Below, piece by piece: positions 1 to 8,704 of a stretch of DNA of 64,000 bases (the first letter of the stretch is position 1; each line of letters starts with the position of its first letter). The stretch is from positions 62,001 to 126,000 of the forward strand of contig NZ_JBHTCT010000036.1 in NCBI RefSeq assembly GCF_042665595.1, given 5' to 3'. This DNA is from Bhargavaea changchunensis (GTDB lineage Bacteria; Bacillota; Bacilli; Bacillales_A; Planococcaceae). Under the pieces are notes generated by a model. That model was not told where the DNA came from. It searched no databases and worked only from the letters and a program-made list of their open reading frames with translations. The position numbers were made by a program, and so were the translations under genes.

Positions 1-818
1 TGGATCGGAACCAGCTTTTCCTGATCCGCGTCAGGACGAGGCAGCGATTTCAGCAGCCCGACCGTATACGGGTGGCGCGGTTTGCGGAACAGTGTCCGCA
101 CATCGCTATATTCGACAACCTGTCCGGCGTACATGACTGCTACGTAGTCGCATGTTTCCGCAACCACGCCAAGGTCGTGGGTGATGAGGATAATTGACAT
201 GCCCAGGCGGTTCTGGAGATCCTTCATCAGGCCGAGGATCTGGGCCTGGATCGTTACGTCGAGCGCGGTGGTCGGCTCATCCGCGACAAGAACCTCCGGG
301 TTACATGCCAGGGCCATCGCGATCATGACACGCTGGCGCATACCGCCTGACAGTTCATAAGGGTATTGAGTGACACGTTTTTCCGGAGACGGGATGCCGA
401 CCAGCTTCAGCAGGTCGACGGATTTCGCCATCGCCTGTTTTTTATTCATGCCCTGGTGGGTCGTAAGGGACTCCGAGATCTGCTGGCCGACCGTAAAGAC
501 CGGGTTCAGCGATGTCATCGGCTCCTGGAAGATCATCGAAATCTTATTTCCGCGGAGACTCCGCATCTTCTTTTCCGAGAAATCAAGGATGTTCTCGCCT
601 TTATAGCGGATTTCGCCGTCGACCACCTTGCCATTTTCCGCGAGGAGCCGGAGGATCGACAGAGAAGTGATACTCTTGCCGGACCCCGACTCGCCCACGA
701 TTCCTAGTGTTTTACCTTTCGGGACGGAGAAGCTCACGCCGTCGACGGCTTTGACTTCCCCCTCGTCCGTGAAGAAAGAGGTGCGCAGGCCGCGCACGTC
801 CAAAATCGTTTCTTCCAA
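1..818 (-). CDS. Peptide ABC transporter ATPase (DppD/OppD type), partial
   Basis: ATP-hydrolysing subunit of a di/oligopeptide importer. About 272 codons are visible and the 3' end lies outside the window. The translation starts LEETILDVRGL and shows Walker A GESGSGKS, signature LSGGMRQR and Walker B VLVADEPTTALD, all intact. The start is a TTG at 818 with AAGGAGG about 8 bases upstream; no ATG or GTG is as well placed. It follows the two permease genes in the same direction (35-base gap), so it belongs to one operon with them. The true substrate (peptides, nickel, other) cannot be told from the ATPase alone. Confidence 0.93.
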   Translation of the reverse strand, partial: MEETILDVRGLRTSFFTDEGEVKAVDGVSFSVPKGKTLGIVGESGSGKSITSLSILRLLAENGKVVDGEIRYKGENILDFSEKKMRSLRGNKISMIFQEPMTSLNPVFTVGQQISESLTTHQGMNKKQAMAKSVDLLKLVGIPSPEKRVTQYPYELSGGMRQRVMIAMALACNPEVLVADEPTTALDVTIQAQILGLMKDLQNRLGMSIILITHDLGVVAETCDYVAVMYAGQVVEYSDVRTLFRKPRHPYTVGLLKSLPRPDADQEKLVPI

Positions 819-853
819 TGATCTTTCCTCCTTAGGCCGTTGGCCGGGACCGA

Positions 854-1795
854 TCAGTTCAGGTCGATCCGCTTGTTGAGCAGTTTATATGAGATATCCA
901 CAATCAGGTTAACGAAAACGAACAGGACTGACAGTACCAGTACGGCACCCTGAACAATCGGGAAGTCGCGCTGGGTGATGGCTTGTACGGTCAGGCGGCC
1001 CATGCCATTGATGGCAAAGATCGTCTCTGTCAGGACCGCGCCGCCGAGGAAGCCGCCGAATTCAAGACCGACAACCGTTACGACAGGGATGAGCGCATTC
1101 TTGAGCGCGTGCCGGTATGTAACGATGCGGTCGGTGAGCCCTTTTGCCCGCGCCGTCCGGATGTAGTCCTGGTTGATGACCTCAAGCATCGAAGACCGCG
1201 TCATGCGGGCGATGATCGCCGCGCCTCCCGTTCCGAGCGTGATGACCGGCAGGATGACCTGGCGCCAGCTGTCGCCCCAGCCGGACGGGCGCAATTTCGC
1301 CCAATCGGGCAGCCAGTCCCCGCCGATGGCGAACCAGTCGATCAGGACAAGGCCCAGCCAGAAGTTCGGCATGGAGAGGCCGAACAGCGCCACTATCATA
1401 ATCGCCGTATCGGCCAGCGTATAGCGCCGGACGGCCGATATAATCCCCGCCATCAGTCCAATGAAGACGGCGAGGACGGTAGCATAGAATGATAATTCCA
1501 CCGTGACCCAAAAACGGGTTGCGATTTCGTCTGAAACGGCGCGGCCGCTCCGGACGGAATTTCCGAGGTCGCCCTGGAGGACGCCACTCATATAGTTGAA
1601 ATATTGGATATGGATCGGGTCATTCAGGCCGAGACGTTCCTCGATCTGCCTGACTGTCTGCTCCGATGCACCTTCGCCTGCGATGATCTGGGCCGGGTTG
1701 CCCGGGATCAGATGCATCAGGGAGAAGACGAGAATGGAGACACCGATCAGCACCGGGATAGTCTGAAGGACCCGCCGGATGATGTATTTGAGCAT
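854..1795 (-). CDS. Peptide ABC transporter permease (DppB/OppB family)
   Basis: Inner-membrane permease, 313 aa, the usual length. The N-terminus (LKYIIRRVLQTIPVLIG) and PGNPA motif are typical of the DppB/OppB family. About six membrane segments are visible. The ATPase-coupling EAA loop reads DYIRTARAKGL near residues 212-222. It pairs with the permease gene immediately upstream (15-base gap) and the ATPase downstream. Together with the divergent binding proteins this makes a complete importer. Confidence 0.95.
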   Translation of the reverse strand: MLKYIIRRVLQTIPVLIGVSILVFSLMHLIPGNPAQIIAGEGASEQTVRQIEERLGLNDPIHIQYFNYMSGVLQGDLGNSVRSGRAVSDEIATRFWVTVELSFYATVLAVFIGLMAGIISAVRRYTLADTAIMIVALFGLSMPNFWLGLVLIDWFAIGGDWLPDWAKLRPSGWGDSWRQVILPVITLGTGGAAIIARMTRSSMLEVINQDYIRTARAKGLTDRIVTYRHALKNALIPVVTVVGLEFGGFLGGAVLTETIFAINGMGRLTVQAITQRDFPIVQGAVLVLSVLFVFVNLIVDISYKLLNKRIDLN

Positions 1796-1810
1796 TTCGC
1801 TTCTCCCTCC

Positions 1811-2704
1811 TTATTTGTTCGCTTTCGGGTCAAGCGCATCGCGCAGCCCGTCGCCGAAGATATTGAATGCAAGAACGACAAGGACGATGGCAATCCCCGG
1901 AATCAGGATCATGTGCGGAGATTCCGCCATGTACGAACGTCCCGCAGAGAGCATTGCGCCCCACTCAGGCGTCGGCGGCTGCGCACCGAGGCCGAGGAAT
2001 GACAGTCCGGCCGCAGTCAGGACCGCAGTCGCGATCCGGAGCGTCGCCTGGACGATGATCGGTGACAGGACGTTCGGCAGGATGTGCTTGAAGATGATCC
2101 GGAAGTCGGAAGCCCCGAGCGCCCTCATGGCATCGATATATTCAAGCTTACGTACCGACAGGGTCGACCCGCGCACGATCCGCGCAAAGGCAGGGACCGA
2201 GAAGATCCCGATTGCGATGATCATGTTCTGGATGCTGCCCCCGAGCACACTCACGATGGCGAGCGCCAGGAGAATCCCCGGGAAGGCGAGCAGGATGTCC
2301 ATGAGACGCATGATGATTGTGTCGACTTTGCCGCCGTAGTATCCGGCAATGATTCCGAACAGGACACCGACGATTCCGCCGATCACTACCGATACGAACC
2401 CGACAATCAGCGTCAGCCCTGTCCCGTGAATGATCCGCGAAAAGATATCCCGGCCATAGTTGTCAGTCCCAAACCAGTGCTCCGCAGATGGAGGCTGGAG
2501 CTTGTTGGTGATATCCGTGGCGTTCGGATCGGCGCTTACAAGCATCGGTCCGAAGATGGCCACCAAGATGAAAAACAGCACAACAATCCCGCCTACAAGG
2601 GCCGACTTGTTCTTTTTGAATCGTTTCCAAAAGCCCTTATAGAGTTCGAGTCGAGGATTGTAAGCCTTTTCACCCGAGGAGGCTCCGGCTGTTTGCTCAG
2701 ACAT
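1811..2704 (-). CDS. Peptide ABC transporter permease (DppC/OppC family)
   Basis: Second permease subunit, 297 aa. The ATG at 2704 (MSEQTAGASS) is chosen over an in-frame ATG 147 bases upstream because it has an AAAGAGG ribosome site and gives the family length. The upstream extension is AT-rich and unlike the family. An N-terminal OppC-type segment (FKKNKSALVGG) and the EAA loop (YIDAMRALGAS) are visible. It is the first gene of the leftward importer operon and divergent from the first binding-protein gene. The 312 bases between them are an AT-rich regulatory region. Confidence 0.94.
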   Translation of the reverse strand: MSEQTAGASSGEKAYNPRLELYKGFWKRFKKNKSALVGGIVVLFFILVAIFGPMLVSADPNATDITNKLQPPSAEHWFGTDNYGRDIFSRIIHGTGLTLIVGFVSVVIGGIVGVLFGIIAGYYGGKVDTIIMRLMDILLAFPGILLALAIVSVLGGSIQNMIIAIGIFSVPAFARIVRGSTLSVRKLEYIDAMRALGASDFRIIFKHILPNVLSPIIVQATLRIATAVLTAAGLSFLGLGAQPPTPEWGAMLSAGRSYMAESPHMILIPGIAIVLVVLAFNIFGDGLRDALDPKANK

Positions 2705-2928
2705 AGTAATCCCTCTTTCCCCTTGGCGGCAATGAGGTGCCGCCTTTTTCTCAATATCTATAATCGATAGTCTACCATGAATAGTGTGAATTCGACACAT
2801 GAATTTAAATACGGAAAAGTACAAAAAGATAATAATTTTTGATACTTTCAAATTACCTTTTTCTCTCTATCGGGTTGAAGCGCGAAAGAGTTCATACATT
2901 TATATCAACAGTATTCGCAAGACGACTA

Positions 2929-2957
2929 TTGTCACCAACAATTTGGTATGGTATATT
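2929..2957 (+). promoter_or_regulatory. SigA-type promoter for first binding protein
   Basis: TTGTCA (2929-2934), 17-base spacer, TATATT (2952-2957), about 60 bases before the start codon at 3017. It lies in the 312-base AT-rich divergent region 2705-3016. I saw no clear operator there. Confidence 0.65.
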
Positions 2958-3016
2958 CTTTCTGAATATTGCGGTCGATTGCGCAATATCAAAAACAAAA
3001 TAGGGGGAGAATTTGC

Positions 3017-4633
3017 ATGAAGAATAAGCGCAGCTCTTTGTTGCTCTTGATCCTGATGCTGGTCGTTTCCATGTTCCTCGCGGCATGTGCCGGCGGCGGA
3101 AATGACAGCGCTTCCGACAGCGGCAGCGAAGGTGAAGAGGGCACAACAGAAGGCGGCGGCGAAGGCGGCGACCTCATTCTCGCAGTCCTTTCCGATGCTT
3201 CTTCGCTTGATCCGGCCGGATCAAACGATGTTCCGTCCTCCAACATCCAGGCAAATGTCTTTGAAACACTTGTCAACCGCAATGATGACAACGAAATCGA
3301 GCCTGGCCTTGCGACGGAATGGAACGCAATCGACGATACAACTTGGGAGTTCAAACTCCAGGAAGGCGTCAAATTCCATGACGGCGAAGAGTTCAACGCA
3401 GAAGCAGTCAAGAAAAGCCTTGACCGCGTACGCGACCCTGAAATCGCATCTCCTCGCTTCTTCCTCTTCGAGATGATTGAGAGCGTGGATGTCGTGGACG
3501 ACTATACAGTCCAGATCAAGACTGCTTATCCATTTGCACCGCTTCTCGCCCACCTGTCCCATAACGGCGGCAGCATCATCAGCCCTAAGTCCATCGAAGA
3601 AGACTACGCGGCTATGGAAAATGGCGAAGAACCGGGTTCTGTCATCTCCGAGAACCCTGTAGGTACCGGCTTCTTCAAATTTGAAAGCTGGAAGCCAGGT
3701 TCCGAGATCAAACTCGTGAAGAATGAAGACTATTGGAACGAACCGGCAAAGGTCGACTCCGTCACATTCAAGGTCGTCCCTGAAGCCGCTACACGTGTAG
3801 CCGAGCTTGAAACGGGCAACGCACACATCATCGACCCGGTTCAGCCTAACGAAGTTCAGCAGATCAATGACTCCGGCAGCGGAACGGTTCACCAGAAGCC
3901 ATCTTCGAGCCTCTCGTACATCGGCTTCAACACGGAAAAAGAACCGTTTAACGATGTCCGCGTCCGCCAGGCGATCTCGATGCTCGTAAACAAAGAAGAT
4001 ATCATCTCCGGCGTCTACGAAGGATTCGGCATCCCGGCGAAAGGTCCTCTTGCACCTGGCATCTTCGGGTACAACGAAGACGCAAAACCGATCGAGTACA
4101 ACGTTGAAGAAGCGAAAAAGCTGCTTGAAGAAGCAGGCTATGCGGACGGCTTCTCCACAAGTATCTGGACAAACGACAACCCGCAGCGCGTTGATGCAGC
4201 GGTCCTTCTCCAGCAAGAGCTGAAGAAAGTCAATATCGACGTCAAGATCGAACAAATGGAATTCGGTACGTACCTCGACCAGACGGCTGCAGGCGAGCAT
4301 GATATGTTCATTCTCGGCTGGTCCAACCCGACAGGCGATGCGGACTACGGCATGTATGCCCTATTCCACTCGTCCCAGAAGGGTGACCCGGGCAACCGCT
4401 CGTTCTACGAGAACCCTGAAGTCGACAAGCTTCTTGACGAAGGCCGCCAGGAAACCGATCCTGATGCCCGCCAAGAAATCTACAACAAGGTTCAGGAACT
4501 CCTGATCGAAGACGCACCAATGGTCTATATCCATCACCAGGAATACCTGACAGGTCTTGCAAATGGCGTTGAAGGCTTTGATATCGACACTTCCGGTATC
4601 TACCAGCTCAAGAACGTCACTCTGTCCGAGTAA
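3017..4633 (+). CDS. Peptide-binding lipoprotein of ABC importer (SBP_bac_5), copy 1
   Basis: Extracellular solute-binding lipoprotein, 538 aa, delivering peptides to the divergent permeases. It has a type II signal peptide with lipobox LAAC (Cys24), then a Gly/Ser/Glu-rich linker and the SBP family 5 domain. Family motifs include FHDGEEFNAEAV and FNTEKEPFNDVRVRQAIS. The start at 3017 has GGGGGAGAA upstream; the longer in-frame ORF from 2969 has no ribosome site. A close paralogue follows at 4851 behind its own promoter. Confidence 0.95.
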   Translation: MKNKRSSLLLLILMLVVSMFLAACAGGGNDSASDSGSEGEEGTTEGGGEGGDLILAVLSDASSLDPAGSNDVPSSNIQANVFETLVNRNDDNEIEPGLATEWNAIDDTTWEFKLQEGVKFHDGEEFNAEAVKKSLDRVRDPEIASPRFFLFEMIESVDVVDDYTVQIKTAYPFAPLLAHLSHNGGSIISPKSIEEDYAAMENGEEPGSVISENPVGTGFFKFESWKPGSEIKLVKNEDYWNEPAKVDSVTFKVVPEAATRVAELETGNAHIIDPVQPNEVQQINDSGSGTVHQKPSSSLSYIGFNTEKEPFNDVRVRQAISMLVNKEDIISGVYEGFGIPAKGPLAPGIFGYNEDAKPIEYNVEEAKKLLEEAGYADGFSTSIWTNDNPQRVDAAVLLQQELKKVNIDVKIEQMEFGTYLDQTAAGEHDMFILGWSNPTGDADYGMYALFHSSQKGDPGNRSFYENPEVDKLLDEGRQETDPDARQEIYNKVQELLIEDAPMVYIHHQEYLTGLANGVEGFDIDTSGIYQLKNVTLSE

Positions 4634-4643
4634 TCCCAAAAGA

Positions 4644-4675
4644 GGAGCCTCCCGCTATTGCGGGAGGCTCCTTTT
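4644..4675 (+). terminator. Rho-independent terminator after binding protein 1
   Basis: Perfect 12-bp stem (GGAGCCTCCCGC / GCGGGAGGCTCC) with a TATT loop and TTTT tail, 10 bases after the stop codon. Confidence 0.93.
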
Positions 4676-4769
4676 GTGTCTTTTAATTTTTCTTGGCGGA
4701 AGTCCAGAATCTTTGCGGTTTTGCAAACGCTCTCTTGATTTTTGGCTGATAATGGCCGGTGAACACCTA

Positions 4770-4798
4770 TTGTTCGTGTCAGTTTTGTGTGATATATT
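4770..4798 (+). promoter_or_regulatory. SigA-type promoter for second binding protein
   Basis: TTGTTC (4770-4775), 17-base spacer, TATATT (4793-4798), 52 bases before the ATG. Its presence behind a strong terminator shows that the second paralogue is separately transcribed. Confidence 0.65.
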
Positions 4799-4850
4799 TC
4801 AGAAATATCGCATTAGACATAATTAGCGGTAAAAAAAGGGGGATAACACC

Positions 4851-6446
4851 ATGAGAAAGAACACAAAACTGCTCCTGATCCTGACCCTTGTGCTGTCCAT
4901 GTTCCTTGCGGCATGTGCCGGCGGCGGCCAGGAAGACGCCGGCGGTGACAACAGCAACAAAGAAAGCGGTTCAGCGTCCGGCGGCGACCTGATCCTTGCG
5001 GTCCTGTCCGATGCATCGACACTGGATCCTCAGGGCTCGAACGATGTTCCGTCCAACAATATCCATAACAATCTGTTCGACACGCTTGTCGAACTGAACG
5101 ACGAAAACGAAATCGTTCCAAGCTTGGCAACAGAGTGGAAAACGATCGATGAGACGACGTGGGAGTTTAAGCTCCGTGAAGGAGTGAAATTCCACGACGG
5201 CACAGATTTCACCGCTGAAGCGGTCAAGAAAACCTTTGACCGTGTGCGTGACCCGAAAGTGGCATCCGGGAAAGCCTATCTGTATGAAATGCTCGAGAGC
5301 GTGGAAGTCATCGATGACCACACCGTACAGATCAAAACGGCTTATCCGTTCTCGCCGCTCCTCTCCCACCTGTCCCACTCCGGCGGCGCCATCATCAGTC
5401 CAAAGCTGATCGATGAAGACTATGCGGCGATGGAGAACGGTGAAGAGCCGGGCTCTGCCATCAACCAGCATCCTGTCGGCACCGGTTTCTTCAAATTCGA
5501 AAGCTGGGATCCGGGTGTTGCCGTCAAGCTCGTGAAAAACGAAGACTACTGGAACGGCGCACCTAAAGTGGACTCCGTTACATTCAAGGTCATTCCGGAA
5601 AGCGCGACACGCCTTGCAGAACTCGAAACCGGCAATGCCCATATCATCGACCCGCTCCAGCCGAACGAAGTGGCACAGATTGAAGGCGGCGATTACGGAA
5701 CCGTCAACAAGCAGCTTTCCCGCGCCCTGTCGTTTGTCGGGTTCAACACGGAAAAAGAGCCGTTCAACGATGTCCGCGTCCGTCAGGCCATCTCGATGAT
5801 GATTGATAACGAAGAGATCGTAAACGGCATCTATGAAGGATACGGCGTTCCTGCCCACGGTCCGCTGTCCCCTGGCACCTTCGCTTATGATGAAAACATC
5901 AAAGGCCTCGGATACAATCCGGAAGAAGCGAAAAAACTCCTTGAAGAAGCCGGCTACGGCGACGGATTCAAGACGACCATCATCACCAATGACAACCCAC
6001 AGCGGATCGACATCGCTGTCCTCCTCCAGCAGAAGCTGAAGGAACTGAACATCGACGTGAAAGTCGAGCAGATGGAGTTCGGCTCCTACCTGGAAACACT
6101 GACAGCCGGCGAGCAGGATATGTACCAGCTGGGCTGGTCCAACGCAACCGGTGACGCCGACAACGGACTCTACTCCCTCTTCCATTCCTCGCAGAAAGGG
6201 ACGGGAGCAAACAAGGCATTCTACGGCAATCCTGAAGTAGACAAGCTTCTGGATGCCGGCCGCGCAGAAATCGATGAAGCGAAGCGCAAAGAGATTTACG
6301 ACCAGCTTCAGCAGATTCTGATCGAAGAAGCTCCGATTTCCTACATTCACCACCAGGAGTACCTGACCGGTGTCGCCAACAATGTTGAAGGTTTCAGCGT
6401 CGACCCTAGCGGCTACTATCAGCTTAAAGACGTCACGCTGAATTGA
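4851..6446 (+). CDS. Peptide-binding lipoprotein of ABC importer (SBP_bac_5), copy 2
   Basis: Extracellular solute-binding lipoprotein, 531 aa, paralogue of the preceding gene. Signal peptide with lipobox LAAC (Cys22), then AGGGQED linker and an SBP family 5 domain. Long stretches match copy 1 (FNTEKEPFNDVRVRQAIS and GEEPGS are shared), while the linker and several ligand-region segments differ. AAAAAGGGGG precedes the ATG. The two copies could feed one permease with different peptide preferences; this is inference. Confidence 0.95.
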   Translation: MRKNTKLLLILTLVLSMFLAACAGGGQEDAGGDNSNKESGSASGGDLILAVLSDASTLDPQGSNDVPSNNIHNNLFDTLVELNDENEIVPSLATEWKTIDETTWEFKLREGVKFHDGTDFTAEAVKKTFDRVRDPKVASGKAYLYEMLESVEVIDDHTVQIKTAYPFSPLLSHLSHSGGAIISPKLIDEDYAAMENGEEPGSAINQHPVGTGFFKFESWDPGVAVKLVKNEDYWNGAPKVDSVTFKVIPESATRLAELETGNAHIIDPLQPNEVAQIEGGDYGTVNKQLSRALSFVGFNTEKEPFNDVRVRQAISMMIDNEEIVNGIYEGYGVPAHGPLSPGTFAYDENIKGLGYNPEEAKKLLEEAGYGDGFKTTIITNDNPQRIDIAVLLQQKLKELNIDVKVEQMEFGSYLETLTAGEQDMYQLGWSNATGDADNGLYSLFHSSQKGTGANKAFYGNPEVDKLLDAGRAEIDEAKRKEIYDQLQQILIEEAPISYIHHQEYLTGVANNVEGFSVDPSGYYQLKDVTLN

Positions 6447-6453
6447 TGAAGAC

Positions 6454-6492
6454 AAAAAACTCCCTTCCGCTTTTGCGGGAGGGAGTTTTTTT
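6454..6492. terminator. Bidirectional terminator between binding protein 2 and hflX
   Basis: Stem ACTCCCTTCCGC / GCGGGAGGGAGT (one G-T pair) flanked by A-run and T-run on both sides, between convergent genes. Confidence 0.9.
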
Positions 6493-6502
6493 CTCAGGCA
6501 AA

Positions 6503-7780
6503 TTATTCTTCAGGCGGAGCGAGAAACTCACTGAAGCGGCTCCGGTCGGCCTCTCTGATTTCAACATCCATGAGTGTTCCGTCCTCCGTGTACTCCGTCT
6601 CTTTTACATCTGCACGCTCATTCAGGTACGAGACAACATCTCCACGGCCGAACGGGACCAGCAGCCTGACCCTGACGTAATCCCCGAAGATTTTCGAAGC
6701 GATCATGCCGGTCAGCTCACTGATGTCACCGGAATCCTTCGCAGAAATCCAGATACTGTTTCCTTGAGTTCTCGGATGCTCAAGGCCTGCAAGATCAGAC
6801 TTATTGTATACATGCACTTCCGGGATGCCTTCGATGCCGATGTCGGCGAGCGTGTCCTCTGTGACGTCCATCATGTAGCGGTGCTCAGGGTGGGATACAT
6901 CGACGACATGGAGCAGAAGATCCGCATCAGCTGCCTCCTCAAGTGTCGAACGGAACGCCTTCACTAGGTGATGGGGAAGCTTCCCGACGAATCCGACCGT
7001 GTCAGTCAGCAGAAATTCCCGGTTGTCCTGCAGATGAATGTTCCGCACCGATGTATCCAATGTCGCAAACAGCATGTCCCGCTCGAGCACATTTCTGCCT
7101 GCCCCGTCTCCGATGCCCTCAAGCATCGAGTTCATGATCGTCGATTTGCCCGCATTCGTGTAGCCGACAAGCGAGACGACCGGTACATCACGTTTTACCC
7201 GCCGCTTCCGCTGCGTTTCACGATGACTTTTCACCGATTCCAATTCTCGGCGCAAGCGTGCAATCTGGTCTTCGATCCTCCGGCGGTCGAGTTCAAGTTT
7301 CGTCTCACCGGGACCGCGGGTTGCAACGCCGCCGCCCGTCGAACCTGCCTGCCGGCTGAGCGAGGCGCGCAGGCCGACGAGACGCGGCAGCATGTACTGC
7401 AGCTGTGCCAGTTCCACCTGGAGCTGCGCCTCACGGGTTTTCGCCCTTCTCGCAAAGATATCCAGAATGAGCATCGTCCGGTCGATCACCTTTGTATCAA
7501 GTTCCGTTTCCAGATTCCTGATTTGTGAAGGTGACAGCTCATCGTTGAATATGACGAGATTGGAATCCGTCTCATCGTGGAACATAAGGATCTCCTTCAC
7601 CTTTCCGGAGCCGATGTAGTGGCTCGGATTCGGGCGCTCGAGATTCTGCGTGACCTTGCCGGAAACCTCCACGCCACAGGCCTCCGCAAGGCTTGCGAGC
7701 TCTTCCATCGAATAGTCAAACTGCTCATCGTCATCCAGCCGGACGCCGACGAGCACGGCCCGTTCCAGTATTTCTTCCAT
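6503..7780 (-). CDS. hflX: Ribosome-associated GTPase HflX
   Basis: GTPase of the Obg-HflX group that splits or rescues stalled ribosomes, 425 aa, normal length. The N-terminal HflX domain contains SHYIGSGKVKE (about 53-63) and the glycine-rich linker GGGVATRGPGETKLELDRRR. G1 is GYTNAGKST (206-214), G3 is in TDTVGFVGKLPHHLV, and G4 is NKSD. The C-terminal domain ends in FLAPPEE. It stands between a convergent binding-protein gene and a glyoxalase-like gene 54 bases upstream. Confidence 0.96.
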   Translation of the reverse strand: MEEILERAVLVGVRLDDDEQFDYSMEELASLAEACGVEVSGKVTQNLERPNPSHYIGSGKVKEILMFHDETDSNLVIFNDELSPSQIRNLETELDTKVIDRTMLILDIFARRAKTREAQLQVELAQLQYMLPRLVGLRASLSRQAGSTGGGVATRGPGETKLELDRRRIEDQIARLRRELESVKSHRETQRKRRVKRDVPVVSLVGYTNAGKSTIMNSMLEGIGDGAGRNVLERDMLFATLDTSVRNIHLQDNREFLLTDTVGFVGKLPHHLVKAFRSTLEEAADADLLLHVVDVSHPEHRYMMDVTEDTLADIGIEGIPEVHVYNKSDLAGLEHPRTQGNSIWISAKDSGDISELTGMIASKIFGDYVRVRLLVPFGRGDVVSYLNERADVKETEYTEDGTLMDVEIREADRSRFSEFLAPPEE

Positions 7781-7834
7781 TAAATCCCCTCCAGTTGTGG
7801 CTGCCTGTCCTCAGTATACCCGTCCGGCAAGACT

Positions 7835-8536
7835 TCAGCGCATTCCATCATGAGTGAGGATGACATCAGCCAGGCGCTCGGGCTCCTTTCCCCGCTTAAA
7901 GACCAGTTCGGCATTCTCAAGCACGAGCCGGTTGCCTGCCGGCTTGCCGAGTCCGAGCATTTCAGCCCAGCGGCCTGCTGTCGCTTCCGGCTCCCTGACA
8001 AGGAAGACCGCCTCCGTGATGCGGGATGCCAGGTTTTCTTCAGGCATCGTTCCTGATGAGAGCAGCTGCTTCATCCGGACATCGTCCTCCATTCCCCAGT
8101 CGATAAAAAATGGTTTCGGCAGATCGTCCCCGATCTCCTCGTCAATGAAGAGCAGTTTCCACTCCAGCAGATCTCCCGATGCCGTCCTTCTTGAAGCCTC
8201 CTGGACGCCGGTTGTCCGGAAACCTTTTTCGTTTAACCTCTCATCGAACTCATACAAGTTTCCCGGCCTCAGGCAGATCGTCCCCCACCCGGGGCCGTAT
8301 GCCGCCAGGTCATGGACCAGAAGACGTGCCAGTGGCTGAGTGCTCGTCTCGGCAATTTCCGGCTTTTCCACAGAGAGCGCTTCAATATAGGCATTCCTAG
8401 CATAGTAAAGCGCATTTTGCGTTCCCCACTGCTCATGCCGGCCGCCCGGTGCTCCGTTCATCCCCTGTTCCTTCCACGCGGCCGCATCCTCCTCAGGCGT
8501 CCGATTGCTCAAATAAACTGCATGGTCCAGTTTCAA
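7835..8536 (-). CDS. Glyoxalase-like (VOC superfamily) protein
   Basis: Probable 233-aa protein of the glyoxalase-like PF13468 type. It starts LKLDHAVYLSNR and has the characteristic GGRHEQWGTQNALYY stretch. Enzymatic role unknown. The start is a TTG at 8536 with GAAAGGAGAG 6 bases upstream. An in-frame ATG 63 bases further upstream lacks a ribosome site and would add a non-homologous tail. Likely co-transcribed with hflX (54-base gap). Confidence 0.82.
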   Translation of the reverse strand: MKLDHAVYLSNRTPEEDAAAWKEQGMNGAPGGRHEQWGTQNALYYARNAYIEALSVEKPEIAETSTQPLARLLVHDLAAYGPGWGTICLRPGNLYEFDERLNEKGFRTTGVQEASRRTASGDLLEWKLLFIDEEIGDDLPKPFFIDWGMEDDVRMKQLLSSGTMPEENLASRITEAVFLVREPEATAGRWAEMLGLGKPAGNRLVLENAELVFKRGKEPERLADVILTHDGMR

Positions 8537-8654
8537 ATTGCTCTCTCCTTTCGATATTTTCCGACAAAAGTAGTCAATTAGACCTAACTTTTCCGTCAAT
8601 TTCCGTTTTAGCCTTGAAGCCCCCGTTCATCTTCGTTACCCTCGGGTATACATC

Positions 8655-8677
8655 TATTATGTAACCCTTACATAATA
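8655..8677. promoter_or_regulatory. Perfect palindrome (operator candidate) before BCCT gene
   Basis: TATTATGTAA-CCC-TTACATAATA, a 10-bp perfect inverted repeat ending 27 bases before the start codon of the BCCT transporter. A TATTAT hexamer that could be a -10 box forms its left edge, so a bound repressor would block initiation. No adjacent regulator gene is present. Confidence 0.6.
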
Positions 8678-8704
8678 AAACCAAATTAACAGAAGGAGAG
8701 GAAC

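Noticed and set aside
4971..6455. 494-codon minus-strand ORF opposite binding protein 2
   Set aside because: Antisense shadow with no initiation signal or domain.
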